Origin: JBDUCV01 sp040003255
GTDB taxonomy: Bacteria; Actinomycetota; Actinomycetes; Mycobacteriales; Jatrophihabitantaceae
Assembly: GCA_040003255.1 (NCBI GenBank)
Contig: JBDUCV010000034.1
Location: 1-25,669 of the forward strand
Direction: 5' to 3'
DNA: 25,669 nucleotides
Part shown: piece by piece, positions 13,977-21,416 of the stretch
How the letters are laid out: every line of letters starts with the position of its first letter
Numbering within the stretch: position 1 is the first letter of the stretch
The notes under the pieces: model-generated
Databases searched by the model: none
The model's input: the letters and a program-made list of their open reading frames with translations, nothing else
What the model was told of the DNA's origin: nothing
Made by a program: the position numbers and the translations under genes

Positions 13977-15118
13977 AGATCCGCCGCCCCAAGTTCGGCA
14001 CGAACTGCGGCCACCGTCTCCGGCAGGACGGCGAGAAACCGGTCGACCTCCTCCGGGCTCGTTTCTCGGTGCAACGACACGCGCACGTTTCCCGAGGTGA
14101 GTGCACCCATCGCGACGAGGACGTGCGACGGCTCCAGGGTGGAGGACGTGCACGACGATCCGCTCGACACGGCGAAGCCGCGGCGGTCAAGCGCGCTCTG
14201 CAGCGCCTCGCCGTCGACGTACAAGCAGGAGAACGTGACGAGGTGCGGCAACCGGCCGACCGGATCGCCGAGAATCACGACGTCGGGAACGGTGGCGGCG
14301 ACCGTCGCCCGGATCCGATCCACCAATGCGGCCAGCCGGGCGCCCTGCGCGGAGCGTTCGGCGCAGACCGCGCGCAAGGCGGCCGCGGCGGCCACGATCG
14401 CCGCCACGTCCGGCACGCCGGGGACCCGGCCGCCCTCCCGGTCGTCGGCGGGATACGGGCTCCGCCAGCGGATGCCGGTGCGCACGGCGAGCAGGCCGAT
14501 CCCGCCCGGACCACCCCAGCTCCGCGCATCGGCGGCGAGCACCGACCAGCCGGCCGGGAGGTCAGCGCGCCCCAGCGTCTGGGTGGCGTCGACGATGAGC
14601 GGCACGCCCGGCAGCTCGGCACCGATCTCGGTGACCGGCTGGGTGGTGCCGACCTCGTGGTTGGCCGCCTGCACCGCCACGGCGGCGACGGCGGGTTGCC
14701 GGGCGGCGTCGATCAGGCGATCGACGTTTACCCGCCCGAATGGGTCGACACCGATCGACAGCACGCGGCCACCCGCGGCAGCGTAGGTCTCGGCGGCGTG
14801 CAGCACCGCCGAATGTTCCACCGCAGTGTGCACGAACAGGTCCTTGCGGGGGTTGCCGCCCAGCGTTCCCAGTACGGCCGCATGCAGTGCCTGAGTGCCA
14901 CCTGAGGTGAAGCTGACCTCGTCCGGCCGGGCCCCAATCGCCTCGGCGACCGCGGCGCGCGCCGCGTCGAGCAGCACCCGCGCCTTGCGGCCGGCAGCGT
15001 AAAACCGTCCGGGGTCGGCCCAGCCGTCGGCCATCGCGGCGAGCAGGGCGTCGCGCGCGACAGGGTGCAGCGGCACGCCCGACGCCGCGTCGAGATACCC
15101 GCCCGCTGATCCGCTCAC
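13973..15118 (-). CDS. Cysteine desulfurase-like aminotransferase (class V fold), PLP-lysine position replaced
   Basis: A 381-residue protein with the NifS/IscS fold. Preserved positions include TSGGTQALH (71-79), the PLP-stacking His102 in VEHSAVL, NHEVGT (153-158), D177 and Q180 in DATQTLG, and the mobile-loop cysteine C323 in SSGSSCTSSTLEPSHVL. Where family members have the Schiff-base lysine in S-x-H-K before the glycine loop, this protein reads ADARSWGGPGG, with Ser200 at the lysine position. Only two lysines occur in the whole protein (K45, K92). It may be catalytically altered or inactive. The start is GTG 15118, with TAATCT 7 nt upstream; a longer frame upstream is not protein-like. 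It overlaps the tusA-like gene by 4 bp and diverges from ctaC. Confidence 0.88.
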   Translation of the reverse strand: MSGSAGGYLDAASGVPLHPVARDALLAAMADGWADPGRFYAAGRKARVLLDAARAAVAEAIGARPDEVSFTSGGTQALHAAVLGTLGGNPRKDLFVHTAVEHSAVLHAAETYAAAGGRVLSIGVDPFGRVNVDRLIDAARQPAVAAVAVQAANHEVGTTQPVTEIGAELPGVPLIVDATQTLGRADLPAGWSVLAADARSWGGPGGIGLLAVRTGIRWRSPYPADDREGGRVPGVPDVAAIVAAAAALRAVCAERSAQGARLAALVDRIRATVAATVPDVVILGDPVGRLPHLVTFSCLYVDGEALQSALDRRGFAVSSGSSCTSSTLEPSHVLVAMGALTSGNVRVSLHRETSPEEVDRFLAVLPETVAAVRAELGAADL

Positions 15119-15125
15119 GTCGCCG

Positions 15126-15131
15126 AGATTA
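15126..15131 (-). promoter_or_regulatory. -10 element for the leaderless desulfurase-like gene
   Basis: Minus-strand TAATCT is followed by seven bases and the GTG at 15118; it lies between that GTG and an earlier in-frame GTG, and so decides the start. Confidence 0.5.
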
Positions 15132-15171
15132 GTCACGCGACCCCATCCCGGCCGCTCCAGCCGCGGTCCAG

Positions 15172-15177
15172 TACGCT
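15172..15177 (+). promoter_or_regulatory. Possible -10 element for ctaC
   Basis: TACGCT lies 33 bp before the ctaC GTG. It would give a leader of about 25-30 nt containing GAGAGG. The divergent desulfurase-like promoter is 40 bp away. Confidence 0.3.
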
Positions 15178-15209
15178 CGCGAACGGTACAGATCGGCGCT
15201 CGTCGAGAG

Positions 15210-16142
15210 GTGGTCGAAGCGGTGCGACGCAGGCGGCGATCGGGCGTGGCGGGGCTGTCGCTCCTCGCCGGCGCCAGCATCCTGCTGCTCACCGGCTGCT
15301 CGTCCGGCGACGCCGAGGACAAACTGCGCTTTGGCTGGCCTACGGGTGTCACCAAGCAGGCAGAACGCATGCGAGTGCTATGGACGTGGTCGACGGTTGC
15401 CGCGCTCGTCATAGGCGTGCTGGTATGGGGGCTGATCTTTTGGGTGTGCGGGCGTTATCGCCAGCGCACCGACGACATCCCGCGCCAAACCAAGTACAAC
15501 CTGCCCTTAGAGATCGTCTACACGATCGTCCCGCTGATGATCGTCGCCGGGCTGTTCTACTTCACCGTCCGCACCGAGAACTACGTCGACAAGCGGACGA
15601 AGAACCCCGACGTCGTCGTGCAGGTTGATGCCTTCAAGTGGAACTGGCAATTCATCTACAAGACCCACCACGGCACTCCGACGAACTACGCCGGCGCGAG
15701 CGGCTCGGTGTCGACGGTCGGGACGTCCGACGAAATCCCGGTGCTCGTCCTCCCACAAGGAGAAACGGTCCGGATCGTGGAGCACTCCCAGGACGTCATC
15801 CACTCCTTCTGGGTGCCTGAGTTCCTCTTCAAGCGTGACGTCATCCCATATGACACCGACGACACCAGCCGCGACAACCAGTTCGAGTTCACTGCGACGG
15901 CCAACGGTTCGTTCGTCGGGCGGTGCGCTGAGCTATGCGGCGCGTACCACTCGCAGATGAACTTCGAGGTGCGCGTCGTCGATCCGACCGTGTTCGACGC
16001 CTACGTGGCCAAGCTCAGCTCATTGGGCCCGAATGACAGTTCGCGTCAGTCCGAGGCGCTCCAATCACTCGGGCAGTCACCCGTCGCGACGACGACCAAA
16101 CCCTTCGACACCGATCCCACGCGGCGGTCCGCGACTCAATGA
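15210..16142 (+). CDS. ctaC: Cytochrome c oxidase subunit II
   Basis: Subunit II of the aa3 oxidase takes electrons from cytochrome c (here the QcrC hemes) through its CuA centre. The 310-residue precursor starts with a basic signal peptide and a lipobox, LLTGC30, so it is probably a lipoprotein. Two membrane helices follow (about 57-80 and 99-120). The outer cupredoxin domain keeps every CuA ligand: H198 in VIHSFWVP, then C239, E241, C243, H247 and M250 in CAELCGAYHSQM. The C-terminal 50 residues are a Ser/Thr-rich tail. Start is GTG 15210; GTG 15222 (MRRRRRSG), 11 nt after GAGAGG, is a real alternative. ctaF follows after 13 bp; ctaD is not in the window. Confidence 0.96.
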   Translation: MVEAVRRRRRSGVAGLSLLAGASILLLTGCSSGDAEDKLRFGWPTGVTKQAERMRVLWTWSTVAALVIGVLVWGLIFWVCGRYRQRTDDIPRQTKYNLPLEIVYTIVPLMIVAGLFYFTVRTENYVDKRTKNPDVVVQVDAFKWNWQFIYKTHHGTPTNYAGASGSVSTVGTSDEIPVLVLPQGETVRIVEHSQDVIHSFWVPEFLFKRDVIPYDTDDTSRDNQFEFTATANGSFVGRCAELCGAYHSQMNFEVRVVDPTVFDAYVAKLSSLGPNDSSRQSEALQSLGQSPVATTTKPFDTDPTRRSATQ

Positions 16143-16155
16143 ACAGGAGCGCGAG

Positions 16156-16578
16156 ATGAGGATCGAAGCCCGTGTCTTCCTGCTCATCGCGGCCTTCTGC
16201 TGGGTTGTGTCGATCATCTATGCGTTCTGGACGAAGGCTGACAGGGGCAGCATTGAGGTCGCCGGGCTGTCCGCGCTGATCCTTTCCGGTGGCCTGCTGT
16301 TTGTCGCCGGGTCATTCTTCTGGTTCGTATCGCGGCGAATCGACGCGCGGCCTGAGGACCGCAACGATGCCGAGATCGCCGAAGGTGCCGGAGAGTTGGG
16401 TTTCTTCAGCCCCGGCAGTTACTGGCCGCTCGGCATTGCGCTCTCGGCGACGCTCACCGGCGTAGGCATCGCGTTGGTCCAGGTGTGGCTGTTGCTGATC
16501 GGCGTAGCGGCCATTCTGGCCACCGTGGGTGGGCTGCTTTTCGAGTACTACACGGGCGGTCGTCAGCCGCTGGGCTGA
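16156..16578 (+). CDS. ctaF: Cytochrome c oxidase subunit IV (actinobacterial)
   Basis: A 140-residue four-helix membrane protein that forms part of the actinobacterial aa3 oxidase. Helices lie at about 6-25, 37-61, 92-108 and 109-128, in two pairs joined by a charged loop (RRIDARPEDRNDAEIAEGAGELGFFSP). It begins MRIEARVFLLIAAFCW and ends FEYYTGGRQPLG, both typical of the family. The ATG has AGGAG 6 nt upstream. It lies 13 bp after ctaC, so the two form an operon. The last 16 bp overlap, tail to tail, the end of the NYN nuclease gene on the other strand. Confidence 0.93.
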   Translation: MRIEARVFLLIAAFCWVVSIIYAFWTKADRGSIEVAGLSALILSGGLLFVAGSFFWFVSRRIDARPEDRNDAEIAEGAGELGFFSPGSYWPLGIALSATLTGVGIALVQVWLLLIGVAAILATVGGLLFEYYTGGRQPLG

Positions 16579-16991
16579 TCGGCCACGTACAGCTCGACCC
16601 CCCAGGCGGACATCCAGTCTTGGATCGGTCCGACGCCGTCAATCGCCGGATCGACCACCGTGGTCCCGTCGCGCAGCCGCCCGGACGGGGCGCTGCTCAC
16701 GACGAGAACGGGGCCCGGATGCCGCGCGGCTAGCAGGGCGAAGTCACCGTCGCCGCTGATTAGCATGAGCGGGTCGGCGCTAGGGGAGTACGCCTCGGCG
16801 AGCGCCAGGTCGGCGCTCTGCCAGCCGGTGCTCTCGATCAACTCGCTGCCGAGAGGCCACCGCACTCGCCTGAGCGCCTGTGGCCGTCCGCTCGCGACGA
16901 GGTGGAGGTGGGCCACCGTGGCCAGCAGCGACAGCGCAGGCTGCAGGCGCCGGGGCGCCAGGTTATCGGCGTCGACGAGGACGGTGAGCAC
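16563..16991 (-). CDS. NYN/PIN-like domain protein, predicted nuclease (142 aa)
   Basis: A single-domain protein with the acidic pattern of NYN/PIN-fold ribonucleases: D7 and D9-N10 in LVDADNLAP at the end of the first strand, D61 in the middle, and D81/D83 in MLISGDGDFALLA. These would bind the catalytic metal. RNA or DNA cleavage is expected from the family but the substrate is unknown. There is no membrane segment. The GTG start lies 16 bp after the qcrB stop on the same strand, making it the likely last gene of the ctaE-qcrCAB operon. It overlaps ctaF by 16 bp tail to tail. M. tuberculosis has a different gene at this position as far as I recall. Confidence 0.83.
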   Translation of the reverse strand: MLTVLVDADNLAPRRLQPALSLLATVAHLHLVASGRPQALRRVRWPLGSELIESTGWQSADLALAEAYSPSADPLMLISGDGDFALLAARHPGPVLVVSSAPSGRLRDGTTVVDPAIDGVGPIQDWMSAWGVELYVADQPSG

Positions 16992-17007
16992 GGTCGACGC
17001 GCAATAC

Positions 17008-18633
17008 CTACATCGTCAGTTCGTGTTGCCGCTGCTCGGTCTCCGGAGCGTCGATCTCGTCGAGGGCGGCGGCGATCTCTGGCTTCTCCTTGACCGGGTA
17101 GAAGAATCCGCGCACGTGCCGGAATGGTCCGGCACCGCCGAGGCGGTTCATCCGCTTGGGCACAGCGGTGCCCGCATAAGGCAGCCGGCCATGACCGTGG
17201 TCGTCGACTGGGCCGAGTGGTTGGTGTACCTCGATGAATTCTCCGGTCGGCAACAGCTTGATGATGCCGGTCTCGATACCGTGCTCGAGCACCTCGCGGT
17301 CGTGGCGCTGCAGGCCCAGGCAGACCCGGTAGGCCACGAGATACGCGAGCGGCGGAACTATTAACAGGGCGATCCGGCCGCCCCAGGTCATGGCGTTCAG
17401 CGAGATGTCGAACGCCTTCGCGATCAGGTCGTTGCCGCCCGAGACGAACAGCACGAAGCAGAATGCGCACGCCATCGCGCCGAGCCCAGTCCGGACGGGC
17501 ACGTCGCGCGGACGCTGCAGCAGGTTGTGCGGCTGCCTGTCCTTGGTGAGCCTCGCCTCGAGGAACGGGTAGCTGATGGCTAGCCCGATCATGATCGTCG
17601 GCAGGACGACGGTCGGCCAGAAGATCGCCGGGATTGTGTAGTTGAACAGGTGGATTTCCCAGGAGGGGAACAATCGGGTGGATCCGTCGAGCATGCCCAT
17701 GTACCAGTCCGGCTGGGAACCTGACGACACCTGGGCCGGGTTGTACGGGCCGAACAACCAGATCGGGTTGATCTGCGCTAGTCCGCCCAACGCGGCGAGC
17801 ACGCCGAACACGATGAAGAAGAAGCCGCCAGCCTTGGCCGCGTAGATCGGATAGATACGCTCGCCGCTGACCGTGTGCTCGGTGCGTCCGGGGCCGGGGA
17901 ACTGGGTGTGCTTCTGCCGCACGATCAATGCCAGGTGCGCGCCGATCAGGGCAGCGAGAATTGCGGGGATCAACAGCACGTGGACGATGTAGAACCGGCC
18001 CACGATCTCAGTGCCGGGGAACTCACCCCCGAACACGAGGAACGACACCCAGGTACCAACCACTGGAATCGACAGCATGATCGCGTCGGCGATCCGCAGG
18101 CCGGTGCCGGAGAGCAGGTCGTCGGGCAGTGAGTAGCCCGCGAACCCCTCGATCACGCCAAGCACGAGCAGCGTCATGCCGATCAGCCAGTTGAACTCAC
18201 GGGGCTTTCGGAACGCGCCGGTGAAGAACACCCGCAGCATGTGTATCAACATGGCTGCGACGAACATCAGCGCGGCCCAGTGGTGGATCTGCCGGATGAT
18301 CAGTCCGCCGCGGACGTCGAAGGAGATGTTCAACGTCGAAGCGTATGCGCGAGTCATGTCGACGCCCTTGAGCGGCACGTAGGTGCCGTTGTAGGTCACC
18401 TCGCCCATCGAGGCGTCGAAGAAAAAGGTGAGATAAGTGCCGGTGAGCAACAAGATGATGAACGAGTAGAGCGCGATCTCGCCCATCATGAACGACCAGT
18501 GATCGGGGAAGACCTTGTTCAGCTGCTTGCGGATCGGGCCGGCGATAACCAGCCGCTCGTCGACGAACTTGGCAGCTTTGCCCTGAGGCGTGCGCGGGGT
18601 TGCGGCGTGCCGTGGGCTGGCAGTTGCGGTCAT
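17008..18633 (-). CDS. qcrB: Cytochrome bc1 complex cytochrome b subunit
   Basis: Cytochrome b of the menaquinol:cytochrome c oxidoreductase, 541 residues. Heme-binding histidine pairs are H117/H131 on one helix (IRQIHHWAALMFVAAMLIHM) and H218/H233 on another (FYIVHVLLIPAI to GAHLAL). The quinol-oxidation-site motif appears as PDWY in GSQPDWYMGML, the form common in Gram-positive bacteria. The C-terminal extension of about 100 residues after the last helix is normal for Actinobacteria. The ATG at 18633 overlaps the qcrA stop by 4 bp (ATGA). An in-frame extension to 18810 runs inside qcrA and is rejected. This subunit is the target of Q203-type inhibitors in mycobacteria (established for the family). 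Confidence 0.97.
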   Translation of the reverse strand: MTATASPRHAATPRTPQGKAAKFVDERLVIAGPIRKQLNKVFPDHWSFMMGEIALYSFIILLLTGTYLTFFFDASMGEVTYNGTYVPLKGVDMTRAYASTLNISFDVRGGLIIRQIHHWAALMFVAAMLIHMLRVFFTGAFRKPREFNWLIGMTLLVLGVIEGFAGYSLPDDLLSGTGLRIADAIMLSIPVVGTWVSFLVFGGEFPGTEIVGRFYIVHVLLIPAILAALIGAHLALIVRQKHTQFPGPGRTEHTVSGERIYPIYAAKAGGFFFIVFGVLAALGGLAQINPIWLFGPYNPAQVSSGSQPDWYMGMLDGSTRLFPSWEIHLFNYTIPAIFWPTVVLPTIMIGLAISYPFLEARLTKDRQPHNLLQRPRDVPVRTGLGAMACAFCFVLFVSGGNDLIAKAFDISLNAMTWGGRIALLIVPPLAYLVAYRVCLGLQRHDREVLEHGIETGIIKLLPTGEFIEVHQPLGPVDDHGHGRLPYAGTAVPKRMNRLGGAGPFRHVRGFFYPVKEKPEIAAALDEIDAPETEQRQHELTM

Positions 18634-19757
18634 GCGCGCTCCCAATACGCCGGGCCGATCGGTTCTGGGAAGTCGCGCTTGGCGATGAAGTACTGGACGC
18701 CATCGACGACTTCGACACCCAACGGTAGCTTGGGCAAGCTGCGCGACGATGGACCGAATACCGGTTTGGCGTCCTGCAGCACTTCGAACTGGGACTGGTG
18801 GCACGGGCAAAGCAACCGGGTCGTCTGCTGTTCATAGAGTGAGGCCGGGCAACCGGCGTGCGTGCAGATCTTCGAGAACGCCACGAAGTCGCCCCACCCG
18901 AAGTCGGCCTGACCCTTGCGAGCCTGCACCTTCTGCCCGGGCCGGAGCCGGATGATCAAGGTCGGTGACGAGGCGTTCTTCACCCCGTCGGGAACGCCGG
19001 GAAAGACCGTGATAATTCCTCCTGGCTGCATATCGTTGGGGCTGACCCGGGTGCCGTCGGCGTAGACGATGGGCACCCCGTTCGGAAACTTGCTGTTCGG
19101 CTTGAACAGCGTGTGGTGCAATGCCTTGCCCGGTTTCTTGATCATTCCTCCGACGAGCACCACCAGCGGGACGGTCGCGAGCGCGCCGCCGGCCAGCCCG
19201 AGGGAACGCAGCAGCAGCGAGCGGCGAGGCAGCCCCGTGTCGTTGAGCCCCGAGGTCAGCGTTGCGGCAGTCAGCAGGATGTCTTCCTGGCTGGACGGCT
19301 CGTCGTGGCGATCCTCGACGACTTCTTCCTCGGGCATGAGCCACTTGGCCCACAGGACTGCGCCGACGCCCATCAGCACCAGCATCAGGCCGAGCAGTCC
19401 GCCAAGTAGCGGCGTGTAGTACCGAAAGGTTTGTGCCTCGCCCGGCAGTTTGTATTTGTACGGCACAGCGATGAACGCGACGATGAATGCGATGCCAGCG
19501 AGCGCCGCGAGCAGGAACGTCGCCGCGACGGCGCGTTCGGCGCGCTTTTCGGCTTTGCTGCCGGGGATGGGGAACCGCTCGCGCCGATGCACGATGTGGA
19601 CGCCGCCGGCCTCGGCCGCGATCAGCATGGTTTGCTCGGTAGACAAGTTGGCCAGTTCCTCGGCGGGGGGTACCCGGGACTGAGCTGAGTGGGGGCCCCC
19701 AGTAGGCGGTGCTGTGGTGCTCGGTGCGCTGTCGCGTTCGCCGCGAGTGGTCGTCAC
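18630..19757 (-). CDS. qcrA: Cytochrome bc1 complex Rieske iron-sulfur subunit
   Basis: The actinobacterial three-helix Rieske protein (375 residues). Helices 1 and 2 lie at about 76-98 and 117-137. A twin arginine (178-179, LPRRSLLLRSLG) precedes helix 3 (about 184-205), after which the Rieske domain is exported. Cluster ligands are C298 and H300 in CTHAGC and C317 and H320 in CPCHQSQF, with C303-C319 as the disulfide. It passes electrons from quinol to QcrC. The GTG at 19757 overlaps the qcrC stop by 4 bp and has GGAG 7 nt upstream, so it is preferred over the in-frame ATG at 19775, which lies within qcrC. The stop overlaps the qcrB start. Confidence 0.95.
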   Translation of the reverse strand: MTTTRGERDSAPSTTAPPTGGPHSAQSRVPPAEELANLSTEQTMLIAAEAGGVHIVHRRERFPIPGSKAEKRAERAVAATFLLAALAGIAFIVAFIAVPYKYKLPGEAQTFRYYTPLLGGLLGLMLVLMGVGAVLWAKWLMPEEEVVEDRHDEPSSQEDILLTAATLTSGLNDTGLPRRSLLLRSLGLAGGALATVPLVVLVGGMIKKPGKALHHTLFKPNSKFPNGVPIVYADGTRVSPNDMQPGGIITVFPGVPDGVKNASSPTLIIRLRPGQKVQARKGQADFGWGDFVAFSKICTHAGCPASLYEQQTTRLLCPCHQSQFEVLQDAKPVFGPSSRSLPKLPLGVEVVDGVQYFIAKRDFPEPIGPAYWERA

Positions 19758-20629
19758 GACTTGGCTCCGATCCACAGGATGGTGATCACGAGCGCGCCGA
19801 TGCCGAACAGCCAGACGACCAATCCCTCGGACACCGGCCCGATCCGGTCGAGGCCGCTACCGCCGGGGTCTTTTGAATCTCCGAGCGTGCGCACGTAGTC
19901 GACGATCGCCTTCTTCTGCTCGGGGGTGAGCTGGTTGTCGTTGAACACCGGCATGTTCTCGGGTCCTGACACCATCGCGGCGTAGACCTGCGCATCGGTC
20001 GCCTGGGTCAGGCTCGGTGCGATCTTGCCGGCCGACAGCGCCCCGCCTTTGCCCGAGAAGCCGTGACACTGCGCGCAGTTGAGCCGGAACAGGTCGCCAG
20101 CTTTACCGAGCCCGACGTCGTTCTTGCGTAGGTCGCCGTCCGGAACGACCGGTCCGCCACCGACGGATTGCACGTAGGCCGCCAGCTTGTCGATCTCGTC
20201 CTGGGTGAACTTCGGTGTGCCACGCAACGCCTGGGCCCCCTGGCGAGCCAGTGGCATGCGTCCGGTGCTGATCTGGAAGTAGGCGGCGGCGCTGCCGGCG
20301 CCCGCGATAGGCACCCCACGCCCCTCGACCCCCTGCAGATTGGCGCCGTGGCAGGTGATGCAGCTGGTTTCATACAGCCGTCGCCCGGCGTCGATGTCGG
20401 CTTGGCTCGTGGTGTTGTCACTAGCTCCGGACGAACTCGCGAACGCCGCGTAGATGCCGCCCATCGAGGTCAGCGCCGTGGCGAGAACGAGGGCACCGGC
20501 GAATCGGCGGCGCCAGCGCCGCGGACGAGGAGGAAGAGACGGGCTGTTCGTCTCGGCACCGGTCGCCGACACCGCAGGCACGAAGTCCACCGCGTCGACG
20601 TCGTGGCCGTCGTCGAGATCTTCGATCAC
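19754..20629 (-). CDS. qcrC: Cytochrome bc1 complex di-heme cytochrome c subunit
   Basis: The di-heme c-type cytochrome that wires the bc1 complex directly to the aa3 oxidase. From the chosen start (291 residues) the protein has an N-terminal membrane anchor (about 43-63), heme motif CITCH (90-94), heme motif CAQCH (185-189), the methionine-bearing segments GRMPLA and ENMPVFN that suit axial ligation, and a C-terminal helix (about 269-287). The GTG at 20629 is preferred because GAAGG lies about 7 nt upstream and the length matches the family. A GTG at 20689, 4 bp after the ctaE stop, would add 20 low-complexity residues and has no ribosome site. It overlaps qcrA by 4 bp. Confidence 0.94.
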   Translation of the reverse strand: MIEDLDDGHDVDAVDFVPAVSATGAETNSPSLPPRPRRWRRRFAGALVLATALTSMGGIYAAFASSSGASDNTTSQADIDAGRRLYETSCITCHGANLQGVEGRGVPIAGAGSAAAYFQISTGRMPLARQGAQALRGTPKFTQDEIDKLAAYVQSVGGGPVVPDGDLRKNDVGLGKAGDLFRLNCAQCHGFSGKGGALSAGKIAPSLTQATDAQVYAAMVSGPENMPVFNDNQLTPEQKKAIVDYVRTLGDSKDPGGSGLDRIGPVSEGLVVWLFGIGALVITILWIGAKS

Positions 20630-20693
20630 GGACGTCCCTTCGCTGGTGGCTGGGATGTGCGCTGCTGCCGGACCGTCGCCGGCCTGCACCGCG

Positions 20694-21317
20694 TCATCTG
20701 ATCAGATAGATGGTTGCGAACAGACCGATCCATACGATGTCGACGAAGTGCCAGTAGTAAGAGACGACGATTGCGGCGGTGGCCTGGGCAGGGGTGAACC
20801 GCGACAACGTCGTGCGGATCAGGAAGAAGATGAAGGCGATCAGGCCGCCGATAACGTGGAGCCCGTGGAAGCCGGTGGTGAGGAAGAACACCGAGCCGTA
20901 GCCGGTAGCGGAGATCGTGTTGCCGTCGGCGACCTGGCTGAGGTACTCGTATCCCTGGCCACCGACGAAGATCGAACCCATCACGAAGGTGACTGCGAAC
21001 CATCGGCGCAGTTTGAAGACGTCACCCTTCTCGGCCGCGAACACGCCCCATTGGCAGGTGAGGCTGGAAAGGACCAGGATGATGGTGAACGGCAGGGCAT
21101 ACCCGACGGAAAGCTGGATGGATTTGCCATCAGGCAGTTTCATCGGCCAGTCGGTGGGATGCACCGCGCGGACGGTGAAGTACATGGCGAATAGGCCGGC
21201 GAAGAACATCAGCTCGCTGGACAGCCAGACGATCGTCCCGACGCTGACGATGTTCGGTCGCGTCAGGGAGTGCACCCTGCTGGACTCGAAGCCCGGCGCG
21301 GTCGCGGTCGACGTCAC
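20694..21317 (-). CDS. ctaE: Cytochrome c oxidase subunit III
   Basis: Subunit III of the aa3 oxidase, 207 residues with five predicted membrane helices, as in other Actinobacteria. Landmarks are SVGTIVWLSSELMFFAGLFA near the N terminus, GYEYL, FFLTTGFHGLHVIGG and the C-terminal YYWHFVDIVWIGLF, all typical of subunit III. The GTG at 21317 (MTSTATAPGFESS) fits the family start; a -10-like CATAAT lies 6 nt before it, so the mRNA may be leaderless. A long upstream frame extension to 21941 lies antisense to the next gene and is rejected. It is the first gene of the ctaE-qcrC-qcrA-qcrB operon. Confidence 0.96.
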   Translation of the reverse strand: MTSTATAPGFESSRVHSLTRPNIVSVGTIVWLSSELMFFAGLFAMYFTVRAVHPTDWPMKLPDGKSIQLSVGYALPFTIILVLSSLTCQWGVFAAEKGDVFKLRRWFAVTFVMGSIFVGGQGYEYLSQVADGNTISATGYGSVFFLTTGFHGLHVIGGLIAFIFFLIRTTLSRFTPAQATAAIVVSYYWHFVDIVWIGLFATIYLIR

Positions 21318-21323
21318 CCCAGC

Positions 21324-21329
21324 ATTATG
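21324..21329 (-). promoter_or_regulatory. -10 element for the ctaE-qcrCAB operon
   Basis: Minus-strand CATAAT, one mismatch from TATAAT, is followed by six bases and the ctaE GTG. A leaderless operon mRNA is expected. Confidence 0.5.
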
Positions 21330-21404
21330 GCCACATCCGCCCCGCGCGGGCGAGGCGGGCTCCACCGGCTTGCAGCGTGTCGATTCCGCGGTCGGCTTGA
21401 TCGA

Positions 21405-21410
21405 TACGAT
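21405..21410 (+). promoter_or_regulatory. -10 element for the receiver-like gene and trpD
   Basis: TACGAT is followed by six bases and the GTG at 21417. It lies 75 bp from the divergent ctaE -10. No clear -35 at normal spacing. Confidence 0.5.
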
Positions 21411-21416
21411 GCGCCT

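Noticed and set aside
14515..14540. Missing PLP lysine explained as a frameshift
   Set aside because: The frame is intact on both sides, with conserved motifs before (DATQTLG) and after (SSGSSCTSSTLEP), so a local frameshift is not supported.
15119..15412. In-frame extension upstream of the desulfurase-like gene
   Set aside because: It runs antisense to the ctaC signal peptide and the class V fold starts at GGYLDAASG just after the chosen GTG.
18634..18810. Longer qcrB start
   Set aside because: The extra 59 codons lie entirely within qcrA in another frame; the ATG at 18633 overlaps the qcrA stop in the usual 4-bp way.
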